A stretch of 64,000 nt of DNA, taken from an uncultured Fidelibacterota bacterium. GTDB lineage: Bacteria; Fidelibacterota; Marinisomatia; Marinisomatales; Marinisomataceae. The stretch lies in the NCBI GenBank assembly GCA_902576865.1, contig CACGWZ010000002.1, positions 24,001-88,000 of the forward strand, in the 5' to 3' direction. The position numbers and the translations under genes were made by a program. Of this stretch, positions 1 to 7,750 are shown one piece after another; position 1 is the first letter of the stretch, and each line of letters begins with the position of its first letter. Below the pieces are notes generated by a model. It searched no databases, had not been told where the DNA came from, and saw only the letters and a list, made by a program, of their open reading frames with translations.

Positions 1-440
1 TTTTCAATGGTTTTATCTACTTCATTTTCATTGGAAATGAAATTAATCTTTTCAACAGTAACCATATTCTTTTTGAACTTTGGAAGCTTTAAAGAAGGTT
101 CAATTTCAAATTCAGATTTAAATGAGAGGTCATTTTCGAATGAAAAATCTATATCTTTTAATTGAGCCTGATTAATAGGAGTTAGTTTTTCTTTTTGAAG
201 AGCCATGATGTAATATTTTTCACAAAAATCTTGTACAAAGCCCATTTCAACAGAATTAATGTATTGCGACATTAAAATATTTTCTGGCACTTTACCTTTT
301 CGAAAACCAGGCAACTTGATTTCTTTAGCAACTTTCTTTTTTGCTATATTAAAGTCTGCTTTGATATCTTCCCATTTAGCACTTATAGCTAATTCATAGG
401 TGAAATCATTAATTTTTGTCGACTTAACTTTAAGATTCAT
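1..440 (-). CDS. tig: Trigger factor, N-terminal part (runs off the window)
   Basis: This is an open frame with no stop before the window edge, so only about the first 146 residues are visible. Translation of the minus strand gives a protein starting MNLKVKSTKINDF and containing GFRKGKVP near residue 45. That is the ribosome-binding signature loop of trigger factor, the ribosome-associated chaperone and prolyl isomerase that meets nascent chains at the exit tunnel. Only the ribosome-binding domain and the start of the linker are present; the isomerase and C-terminal arms lie outside. The ATG (438-440) overlaps the TGA of the upstream small gene as ATGA, so translation is probably coupled. Identification rests on the signature loop and the N-terminal fold pattern. 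Confidence 0.85.
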   Translation of the reverse strand, partial: MNLKVKSTKINDFTYELAISAKWEDIKADFNIAKKKVAKEIKLPGFRKGKVPENILMSQYINSVEMGFVQDFCEKYYIMALQKEKLTPINQAQLKDIDFSFENDLSFKSEFEIEPSLKLPKFKKNMVTVEKINFISNENEVDKTIE

Positions 441-868
441 TGTTTTAACCTATAAGTACAACCTTCAATTGTTCGCATAAAAGTTTCTAACTGATTGTGT
501 GTACATATCAAGTCTTCTATAGGTTCATAAGAATCCGAAGGATAAGAATCTTCATCATATTCTCTTAAAAAATTTGATTCAAATTTTATAACCATATCAT
601 CTAATACTTGCTTGTGAAGGTTTTTACTTCTTAAAAAATTTAATTGAAGATTAATCTTTCCATTTGATGACAATCTAAAAAGTGGTAGTAAGCCATAATC
701 AGAATCACAGCGAAAGGTCATCGTGCCAAAATCTTCTCCATTTCCCCAACTTACTTCATCCGAAGTTTTTTCAGAAAAATCTACGAGTTCAATGCAGTGC
801 ATAGCAACATCGCTTTCACATGATTGATTTAAGTGATCGATAAACGTTTTTTTTGACCATTTTGACAT
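437..868 (-). CDS. Hypothetical 143-residue protein coupled to trigger factor
   Basis: I do not recognise this family. The protein is soluble, mildly acidic and has no signal peptide or membrane segment. It begins MSKWSKKTF and has a central aromatic stretch (SWGNGEDFG, then DYGLLPLFRLSSNG) that looks like beta-strands; the C-terminal third is rich in Asp, Glu and Tyr. The start is well supported by a GGGAGG Shine-Dalgarno site eight bases upstream. Its stop overlaps the trigger factor start as ATGA, so the two are very likely made from one mRNA. Coupling to a chaperone gene hints at a role in protein or nucleic acid handling, but no function can be assigned. Confidence 0.75.
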   Translation of the reverse strand: MSKWSKKTFIDHLNQSCESDVAMHCIELVDFSEKTSDEVSWGNGEDFGTMTFRCDSDYGLLPLFRLSSNGKINLQLNFLRSKNLHKQVLDDMVIKFESNFLREYDEDSYPSDSYEPIEDLICTHNQLETFMRTIEGCTYRLKQ

Positions 869-967
869 ACTTTATACCTCCCAAAACAATTTTAAAATAG
901 TATGATTTTGACCAAGAATTTACAATTCTTAACAGAAAATTAAAAACTAAATCTTAAGTACTTGAAA

Positions 968-3319
968 TTAATTTCTTAAAGGTTTGCCTGTTTTAAGAAA
1001 GTGGGCAATTCTTTGTTGAGTTTTTTCTTCTCCAGCTAAAGACATAAAAGCTTCTCTCTCAATATCTAGGACATATTGTTCATCAACTTTAGACATCAAT
1101 CCACCTTTATCTCCACCACTTAAAACAAAAGCTGTTTTGGAAGCTACAGTTTCATCATGATCAGATATTTTTCCTTGAGCTTTCATTGCTTTTAAACCTA
1201 CAGATGCCATTGTTCTTAAAGTCATGCCAGGTAGTGATAAATCTTCTCTATACTTTGGAGGTTTGTAACCAGCTTCCGAAAGTTCTACAACTTTATTTTT
1301 AGCAGTCGCAAGTAAATGCTCTGAATTCATGCATATAGTATCTGATTTTCGTAACCAGCCTTTTTTTAATGCATCTGTAGCACTTCTAGATACAGTTAAT
1401 GGATTTACTAATCCAATAGCTTGCCTACCAATATTCATATTAAAGTTTTTTGCATCATTATTTTCTAATAAGTTTAAAATAACTCTTAAATGTCCTCCGG
1501 CACCAGGTATCAAGCCTTGGATAGCTTCTACTAAGCCAGCATAAAGTTCGCCAGCTGCAACTGTATGAGTCGAACATGCATAAAACTCAAATCCACCACC
1601 TAGCGCTAAATTAAATGGACATGAAACTACTGGATATTTGGAATGTCTGATTCTCTGAGTTACGTCTTGCATCTCTTTCACACCAGCATCCATAACTTGG
1701 AGATTACCAGAGTCAATTGCCATTTTAAAATCATTGACATTAGCTCCTGCACTCCAATTCTTACCTTGATGTCCAAGAACAAGACCTTTGTATTTACCCG
1801 TATCAAGTAAATCTAAAGCATCCTTCACTATACCTACCATAGATCTATCAATAGGATTAAATGCTGGGACAAATATTGAATGAAATTCAACATTCAATAC
1901 ACCATCACCAAGGTCATGAATGCTAGCACTCCAATCTCTTTTAAGCATAGTCTTTTTATTCTTATATAAACTTAAGTTTAATGTCTTATCGTTATCTTTA
2001 TGAATCAGTACTTTCTGCTTAACTGGACAATAGTAGGTAAGTTTACCATCAATAATCTCATAAAATGATTTTCTACCAGAAGCTAACATTTCTTCAACCC
2101 ATGATGGAACTTTTCTATTTTCTTCCTTCATTTTGTTAACAGATTTTTCTACTCCTATGGCGTCCCATGCATCAAAAATTCCAATATCTCTTGCAAAACC
2201 CCATTTCATCGCATTATCAATTTCAATAATACTATCTGCAATTTCGGGAATTAATTCAGCAGAATAAGTAAACATGGGTGCATTGATATCCCATAAAAAC
2301 TTTGCTCCAACATCATCCAAATATGTTATTGCAGCAAGTCTTTTCTTTAAATCTTTAATTGGCTTTCCAACTCTTATAGTGTCAAAAAATCTTTTTTTGG
2401 TTGGTGTATATTCCATTGTATCAAAATCGAGAGATAAAATTTCTTTACCTTCTTTTTTATACCACCCTGCGCCAGATTTTTGACCTAATCTTCCTTCCTC
2501 AACAAGTTTAACCAAAAGCTCAGGTGCTTTAAATTTTTGCCTCTCATCTTCACTTTCTGTTGTAACCCTTTCAAACATATTATTCATTACATTTAGAGCA
2601 GTGTCTAAACCAACAACATCTTGGGTTCTGAAATATGCACTTTTTGCATTTCCAATTAAAGTACCAGCTAAAGAATCAACATCTTCGACTGTTAAACCAT
2701 AATCGATTGCTTTTTGAAAAGTTAATGGCCCACTCGCGTTAATTAATCTATTTCCTATAAAACCTGGTGTATCTTTTGCATGTACAACACCTTTTCCTAA
2801 TGTAACTTCCCCAAATTCAGAAACTGCATTGTAAACTTCATCGGAAGTTTTAGGACCCTTAACTAATTCAAGCAATCTCAAGTATCTTGGAGGATTGAAA
2901 AAATGTGATATTAAAAATCTAGATTGCACCTCATCAGGTAAAACTTCAACTAGATTCGCTAATGGAATTCCAGAAGTATTGGAAGCTAAAATTGCATTTT
3001 CTTTTAAATGAGGTAATAAGTTTTTATATACTGTATGCTTGATTTCAATTTTTTCGGCAACAGCTTCAATAATTAGATCACAATCCTTTAATTTTTCTAA
3101 ATCATTATCATAGGTACATGGGGTAATTAATGTAGTATTTTTGCTGGAAAAAAGTGGTGCAGGCTTAAGTTTTGTTAACCCTTCAATACCTTTTTTAGCA
3201 AGATCATTGTTAACATCAAACAATAATGAAGGAATACCAGCATTAGCAATATGTCCTGCTATTTGTGCTCCCATTACTCCAGCACCTAATACAGCACATT
3301 TTTTGATTTCAATACTCAT
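968..3319 (-). CDS. fadN: 3-hydroxyacyl-CoA dehydrogenase / enoyl-CoA hydratase, FadN type
   Basis: A bifunctional beta-oxidation enzyme of 783 residues that hydrates 2-enoyl-CoA and oxidises the 3-hydroxyacyl-CoA with NAD+. The dehydrogenase comes first: a Rossmann motif GAGVMGAQIAGHIANAG sits at residue 12 or so, and the catalytic histidine region SHFFNPPRYLRLLEL near 140. The hydratase (crotonase) domain is C-terminal from about residue 470, with an oxyanion-type GGGFEF and the second glutamate in GLVEAIQGLIPGAGG. This order matches Bacillus FadN (YusL) rather than E. coli FadB/FadJ, where the hydratase is N-terminal. GAGGGG precedes the ATG. It lies one base after fadA and shares its operon. 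Confidence 0.93.
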   Translation of the reverse strand: MSIEIKKCAVLGAGVMGAQIAGHIANAGIPSLLFDVNNDLAKKGIEGLTKLKPAPLFSSKNTTLITPCTYDNDLEKLKDCDLIIEAVAEKIEIKHTVYKNLLPHLKENAILASNTSGIPLANLVEVLPDEVQSRFLISHFFNPPRYLRLLELVKGPKTSDEVYNAVSEFGEVTLGKGVVHAKDTPGFIGNRLINASGPLTFQKAIDYGLTVEDVDSLAGTLIGNAKSAYFRTQDVVGLDTALNVMNNMFERVTTESEDERQKFKAPELLVKLVEEGRLGQKSGAGWYKKEGKEILSLDFDTMEYTPTKKRFFDTIRVGKPIKDLKKRLAAITYLDDVGAKFLWDINAPMFTYSAELIPEIADSIIEIDNAMKWGFARDIGIFDAWDAIGVEKSVNKMKEENRKVPSWVEEMLASGRKSFYEIIDGKLTYYCPVKQKVLIHKDNDKTLNLSLYKNKKTMLKRDWSASIHDLGDGVLNVEFHSIFVPAFNPIDRSMVGIVKDALDLLDTGKYKGLVLGHQGKNWSAGANVNDFKMAIDSGNLQVMDAGVKEMQDVTQRIRHSKYPVVSCPFNLALGGGFEFYACSTHTVAAGELYAGLVEAIQGLIPGAGGHLRVILNLLENNDAKNFNMNIGRQAIGLVNPLTVSRSATDALKKGWLRKSDTICMNSEHLLATAKNKVVELSEAGYKPPKYREDLSLPGMTLRTMASVGLKAMKAQGKISDHDETVASKTAFVLSGGDKGGLMSKVDEQYVLDIEREAFMSLAGEEKTQQRIAHFLKTGKPLRN

Positions 3320-3320
3320 T

Positions 3321-4454
3321 CTATCCCCTCTTTATAATTGTTGTAATGCCTTGTCCAGTTCCAACGCACATTGTGGCAAGACCAGTATTTTTATCATTTT
3401 GTTCAAGAACATTTAAAAGTGTAGTAATTATTCTTGTACCAGAAATTCCTAGTGGGTGTCCAAGCGCAACCGCTCCGCCATTAAGATTTACTTTATCTGG
3501 ATTCCAGTTTGCTTTTTTTATACAATACAAAGCTTGGGCAGCAAAAGCTTCATTTAATTCTAGTGCATCAATATCATCAATTGATAAACCAGTTTTTTCA
3601 AGAGCTTTTTTGGTAGCCGGAACAGGTCCAGAACCAAACATCTTCCAATTAACACCAGCAACAGCTCTACCTTCAATAGATGCTCTAATTTTTAAACCAT
3701 GTTTATTAGCAAAATTTTCGCTTGTAATTAACATTGCTGAAGCTCCAATTGAAAATGGACTTGAAGTAGCAGCAGTAACAGTACCATCAGCTCTAAAAGC
3801 AGGATTTAAAGATTTTATTTTCTCTTTATCGGGAGTGCGTGGACCACTATCTTGATTAATAGTAGTTCCATCTTCTAATGTGATAGGCACTATTTCATTA
3901 TCAAATTTTCCTGTGTCTCTTGCAGCTACAGCTTTATCATGAGACGAGAATGAAAACTCTTCTTGTTCTTCTCTAGAAATATTTAGTTCATCTGCGAGTA
4001 ATTCTGCGCCTTCACCCATAGATATATAATAGTCTTGCTCTGCTAATTTAACGTTAAAGTCTGGGGCAAATCCTCCTTGAGGAATTGTAAACATATCTTC
4101 AACTCCACCAGCAATACCAACTTCAATATCACCCGCTTCTATTGCTGAACTAATCATGTGTAGAGAAGTCATCGCTGAACCACAATATCTATTAATTACA
4201 TTTGCAGCTGCAGTTTCAGGTATACCAGCAAGAATGGATGCTCCTCGCGCAACTAACATTCCAGTGGGACCTTCAGGGAAAGCACATCCAAGCGACACAT
4301 CTTCAATTAAATTAACATCTAATTTTTCATTTCTTTCTAAAAGGCCTTTGATTACTTGACCGGCAATTTCATCTGACCTCATACCAATCATAGGACTACC
4401 TTTTGTGCCAATTGGAGATCTAACTCCGTCAATTATTACAGCCTTATTGCTCAT
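3321..4454 (-). CDS. fadA: Acetyl-CoA acyltransferase (3-ketoacyl-CoA thiolase)
   Basis: A cytosolic thiolase of 377 residues that cleaves 3-ketoacyl-CoA with CoA to give acetyl-CoA and a shortened acyl-CoA. The nucleophilic cysteine is Cys91 in NRYCGSAMTS, the histidine is in GGAVALGHPLG and the second catalytic cysteine is in CVGTGQG near the C-terminus. The length is normal for the family. A GGAGG site stands just before the ATG. It sits between fadE and fadN with gaps of 11 and 1 bases, so substrate can pass from dehydrogenase to FadN to thiolase within one co-expressed set. A biosynthetic acetoacetyl-CoA thiolase is less likely in this context. Confidence 0.93.
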   Translation of the reverse strand: MSNKAVIIDGVRSPIGTKGSPMIGMRSDEIAGQVIKGLLERNEKLDVNLIEDVSLGCAFPEGPTGMLVARGASILAGIPETAAANVINRYCGSAMTSLHMISSAIEAGDIEVGIAGGVEDMFTIPQGGFAPDFNVKLAEQDYYISMGEGAELLADELNISREEQEEFSFSSHDKAVAARDTGKFDNEIVPITLEDGTTINQDSGPRTPDKEKIKSLNPAFRADGTVTAATSSPFSIGASAMLITSENFANKHGLKIRASIEGRAVAGVNWKMFGSGPVPATKKALEKTGLSIDDIDALELNEAFAAQALYCIKKANWNPDKVNLNGGAVALGHPLGISGTRIITTLLNVLEQNDKNTGLATMCVGTGQGITTIIKRG

Positions 4455-4465
4455 ATATCCTCCTA

Positions 4466-6364
4466 TTAAAAGCTTTGAACTGGATAACCTCCAGCTTCAA
4501 CAACTTTTTCACCAATTATTTTTTTTAATCCAATGGTATCTGTTGATAAACTTAATCTTTTACTCAACTTTGCAAATTTAGATTCTAACTCTTTCGGTAC
4601 TTCACCATCATAAATGCTATTTAAAATCTTATTTGCATATTCCATTACTCTAATTCCTTGTTCTGCAGTATAAACTTTAGCACAAAGTTCAGGAACAACT
4701 TGATTTTTTTGGACATATAAATCTTTGTTCTGAATCACTCTTGATAAAGTTGAATCACCTACGTAAGCATAAATTAGAATGTTAGCAAGGTTTTCAATGA
4801 TTACTTGTTCTGTACCAATATCCTGACCATGCTTACTTAAAGATTCATTGAGACAAAGTGCATAAACAGCTTTCGCAGCTTCTACGCACTCGACTTCGGT
4901 TTTAAAATCACCTTCATAACCACTATCTAATCCATTTTTACAATATGCATCTACTTTTTCTAAGTATTCTTTAAAACCAATCTCACCACTTAATGCTTTG
5001 GTTATCATTGCTCTTCCACACAGCATTCGATTGATTTCGTTTGTTCCTTCCCAGATTTTATTTATTCTATTGTCCCTGTAAGCCTGAGCCATAGGATACT
5101 CTTCAATAAAGCCGTAACCACCATATATTTGAAAACAATGATCAATCAATTCCTCTGCAGCCTCGCTTCCATAAACCTTGACAATTGAATTCTCTGCAAT
5201 GTATTGTTCTGTAGTATTACCTTGTTTAACATAATATTCAGTATCATCCTTATCTAACTCATTAATTGCCTCAGTTTGTTTACCAATTACAGAATAACAA
5301 GTACTATCTAGTGTATAAGTTAAAATTGCTGATGATGCTAATTTATCCTGAATAGATCCAAAATCTGCAATCGATTGCCCAAAAGCCTTTCTACTCTTAG
5401 CATATTCTACAGCATGCTGCATTCCAAGCATCATTCCTCCAATAGCTGAAGCACCGAGTTTAAAACGACCAATGTTTAATCCACAAAAAGCTGGACCTGC
5501 ACCATCTCCAACCTTACCCAGTAAATTTTCTACAGGCACTTTACAATCTGTAAAGTATAAAGGCACAGTTGAGGAACCATGCATTCCCATCTTTTTTTCC
5601 TCTTTTCCAATGTCAAATCCTGGAGTTCCTTTCTCAACAACAATTGAAGAAAATTTTCCATCTATTTTAAGTGCAACGATGAAAGTATCTGCCCATGCAC
5701 CATTTGAAATGAAGATTTTTTGCCCATTTACAATATAGTGTTTTCCATCATCTGACAAGACACCAGTTGTCTTTGAGTTTGTAGCATCTGATCCTGCTTC
5801 AGGTTCTGTCAAACCAAATGCGGCAATTTTTTCACCAGAACATATTCCTGGGAGCCATTTTTTCTTTTGTTCATCATTACCATACCAAATAATTCCTAAT
5901 GAACCAATTGATGTTTGGACATTCCAAACTGTACAAAATGATGGGCTCCCGCAAAATGAAATACCTTCAGCTAAAATACACATTCCAGTTTTAGTCATTT
6001 CTGATCCTCCATACTTTTCTGGAACATCAATTCCTAAAAACCCTAATTCTCCCATTTGCTCAACAAGCTTTCTAATTAATTTTTCATCTTTATTATTAAG
6101 TTCATTCTGAGATAAAGGCAGCAATTCATTTGTAGCAAAATCTTTCATTGCTTCATATATCATTTTTTCCTCTTCAGAAAATAATTCTTTACAAAAAACT
6201 TTTTCTGATCCGACAATATTAGTTAAAAACTTACCACCAGTTTTTATTTTACTAAAATCCATTAATGCATGGCCATTAACGCCATTGCCATTTTTTACAA
6301 CTCCATTCTTTTTTGAATTACTTTGTGGTTTTCCTTTTTCTACGTTTTCGTGCTTATTAAGCAT
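4466..6364 (-). CDS. fadE: Acyl-CoA dehydrogenase with C-terminal extension
   Basis: An FAD-dependent acyl-CoA dehydrogenase of 632 residues catalysing the first step of beta-oxidation. Residues 60 to 450 carry the family core: FGLTEPEAGSDA (FAD/substrate loop), QIYGGYGFIEEYP and the catalytic-base region IWEGTNEINR. About 180 extra residues follow the core, as in VLCAD/ACAD9-type enzymes and Bacillus FadE (YusJ), which are also about 600 long. The first 40 residues are a low-complexity Lys/Asn/Gly tail of unknown use. The start overlaps the end of the TetR gene by eight bases. It probably passes electrons to an electron-transfer flavoprotein encoded elsewhere. Confidence 0.93.
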   Translation of the reverse strand: MLNKHENVEKGKPQSNSKKNGVVKNGNGVNGHALMDFSKIKTGGKFLTNIVGSEKVFCKELFSEEEKMIYEAMKDFATNELLPLSQNELNNKDEKLIRKLVEQMGELGFLGIDVPEKYGGSEMTKTGMCILAEGISFCGSPSFCTVWNVQTSIGSLGIIWYGNDEQKKKWLPGICSGEKIAAFGLTEPEAGSDATNSKTTGVLSDDGKHYIVNGQKIFISNGAWADTFIVALKIDGKFSSIVVEKGTPGFDIGKEEKKMGMHGSSTVPLYFTDCKVPVENLLGKVGDGAGPAFCGLNIGRFKLGASAIGGMMLGMQHAVEYAKSRKAFGQSIADFGSIQDKLASSAILTYTLDSTCYSVIGKQTEAINELDKDDTEYYVKQGNTTEQYIAENSIVKVYGSEAAEELIDHCFQIYGGYGFIEEYPMAQAYRDNRINKIWEGTNEINRMLCGRAMITKALSGEIGFKEYLEKVDAYCKNGLDSGYEGDFKTEVECVEAAKAVYALCLNESLSKHGQDIGTEQVIIENLANILIYAYVGDSTLSRVIQNKDLYVQKNQVVPELCAKVYTAEQGIRVMEYANKILNSIYDGEVPKELESKFAKLSKRLSLSTDTIGLKKIIGEKVVEAGGYPVQSF

Positions 6365-6974
6365 TTTTCTCTCCTTTTTTCAATGTATACGCATTAAGAA
6401 TATAACTTGACACTTCATCAATATATTTTTCGGCATCGACATATTTTGAATTAAAAATATTAAACCAGAATATCCCCTCAAAATTAAGTATTAAAGATAG
6501 TGCAGAAGTCTTAGAGTTTTCAGGTCTTAAATTTGAAAACTCCTTATTTTTAATACCCTTTAAGATAATTAATTCTACTAATTTTTGAAAGCGGTTATAG
6601 ACCTTTTGCATACTTTTTTTAAAATCTTCATCATGTCTAGCAATTGCCCACAATGTTGGTAAGCAATTAAAGAAGCTTCCATCAATTTTTAACTGTTTTG
6701 CAAGCAATTTAAAAAGCTTTTTGATTGCTTTTGCGCTTGATTCTTCTTTGGCTGCAGGAGCTAATAATTGCTGGGTCTGTGATTCCCACATATCAATTAC
6801 AGCTAAATAGACATCTTTTTTGCTAGAAAAATAATGATATATTGCTCCTTTGCTCATCTTTGACTGATCTACAATATCATCCATTGTACTACTGTAATAA
6901 CCTTTTGAAGTCAAAACTTTTACAGCAGCCATTAAAATATTACCTCTTTTATCGTTTTGAGAATTTTTATCCAT
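6357..6974 (-). CDS. TetR-family regulator of the fad operon
   Basis: A 205-residue TetR-type repressor. The N-terminal helix-turn-helix is clear: the stretch around residues 15 to 55 includes MDDIVDQSKMSKGAIYHYF, the standard recognition region. The remaining C-terminal domain should bind an effector, by analogy with Bacillus FadR a long-chain acyl-CoA, which would release the DNA. It is the first gene of the minus-strand unit and overlaps fadE. A perfect palindrome (6977-6990) lies three bases upstream of its ATG, so autoregulation of the whole operon is the simplest reading. The effector is inferred from context only. Confidence 0.88.
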   Translation of the reverse strand: MDKNSQNDKRGNILMAAVKVLTSKGYYSSTMDDIVDQSKMSKGAIYHYFSSKKDVYLAVIDMWESQTQQLLAPAAKEESSAKAIKKLFKLLAKQLKIDGSFFNCLPTLWAIARHDEDFKKSMQKVYNRFQKLVELIILKGIKNKEFSNLRPENSKTSALSLILNFEGIFWFNIFNSKYVDAEKYIDEVSSYILNAYTLKKGEKNA

Positions 6975-6976
6975 AA

Positions 6977-6990
6977 ACCGACTAGTCGGT
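6977..6990. promoter_or_regulatory. Perfect 14-bp palindromic operator, TetR type
   Basis: The sequence ACCGACTAGTCGGT reads the same on both strands. It sits between the -10 element and the start codon of the TetR gene, covering the likely transcription start. Sites of this ACCGAC...GTCGGT form are common TetR-family operators. In such an AT-rich genome a G+C-containing perfect palindrome here is unlikely by chance. Confidence 0.85.
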
Positions 6991-6992
6991 CT

Positions 6993-7021
6993 AAGATATA
7001 AAAAACATTGATATATATCAA
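6993..7021 (-). promoter_or_regulatory. Sigma70-like promoter of tetR-fadEAN
   Basis: On the minus strand TTGATA (7021-7016) is followed by a 17-base spacer and TATCTT (6998-6993), giving four of six matches at -10. Transcription would start inside the palindromic operator, leaving a leader of only about 15 bases. The -35 box is part of a second perfect palindrome, TTGATATATATCAA (7008-7021). Confidence 0.6.
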
Positions 7022-7066
7022 CAATTCCTTTGCTATTAGAAAATTTTTTTATGTAGCTTTAATATC

Positions 7067-7750
7067 ATGTCTAATGCAAAAAATCCGATAATTGCTCCAT
7101 CAGTGCTTGGCGCAGATTTTTCAAATCTCCAAAAAGAAATTAAATTTTGTAATGATTCCAAAGCAGAGTGGCTTCATTTAGATATTATGGATCAACAGTT
7201 TGTTCCAAACCTTTCTTTTGGTCCAGGACTTGTAAAATCATTAAGGCAACATTCTAAACTATTTTTTGATGTACATTTGATGGTAAGCAATCCTTTTGAT
7301 ATGCTTCTTCCGTTCATAGATGCAGGAGCAAATGGAATTTCCTTTCATATTGAAGCAACCGAATCACGCTTTACATTTCCGCCTAAAATTTTAATTAATA
7401 CTATTAAAAAAAATGGATTGAAGTGCGGGATTGCTATAAAGCCTAACACTCCATTTTCAATTTTAAAAAAGTATTTAGAATTTATTGATTATATAGTTGT
7501 TATGTCTGTCGAGCCTGGTTTTGGTGGTCAAAGCTTCATCCCTTCAATAGTTCAAAAAATTTCTGAAATCAATAAATATCTTATAGAGCAAAAAATTAGA
7601 GATAAAATTATGATTCAGGTTGATGGAGGGATAAAACTAGAAAATTATAAAGATGTATTAGCTGCCGGAGGAGATATTCTTGTAGCAGGATCACAAGTTT
7701 TTCAATCTGAAGATCCTATTGAAACAATTAACATAATGCACTCAAAATGA
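7067..7750 (+). CDS. rpe: Ribulose-phosphate 3-epimerase
   Basis: A 227-residue TIM-barrel enzyme that interconverts ribulose 5-phosphate and xylulose 5-phosphate. Signature segments are APSVLGADF at the N-terminus, LHLDIMDQQFVPN (metal-binding His and Asp), VHLMVSNP, VMSVEPGFGGQ and the phosphate-binding VDGGI plus AGSQVF near the end. The length is typical. It is divergent from the fad regulator with 92 bases between them, and its stop overlaps the transketolase start as ATGA, making it the first gene of a three-gene pentose phosphate operon. Confidence 0.95.
   Translation: MSNAKNPIIAPSVLGADFSNLQKEIKFCNDSKAEWLHLDIMDQQFVPNLSFGPGLVKSLRQHSKLFFDVHLMVSNPFDMLLPFIDAGANGISFHIEATESRFTFPPKILINTIKKNGLKCGIAIKPNTPFSILKKYLEFIDYIVVMSVEPGFGGQSFIPSIVQKISEINKYLIEQKIRDKIMIQVDGGIKLENYKDVLAAGGDILVAGSQVFQSEDPIETINIMHSK

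Noticed and set aside
914-930. Hairpin AAGAATT-TAC-AATTCTT after fadN
   Set aside because: AT-only stem without a following T-tract on the transcribed strand; not a convincing terminator.
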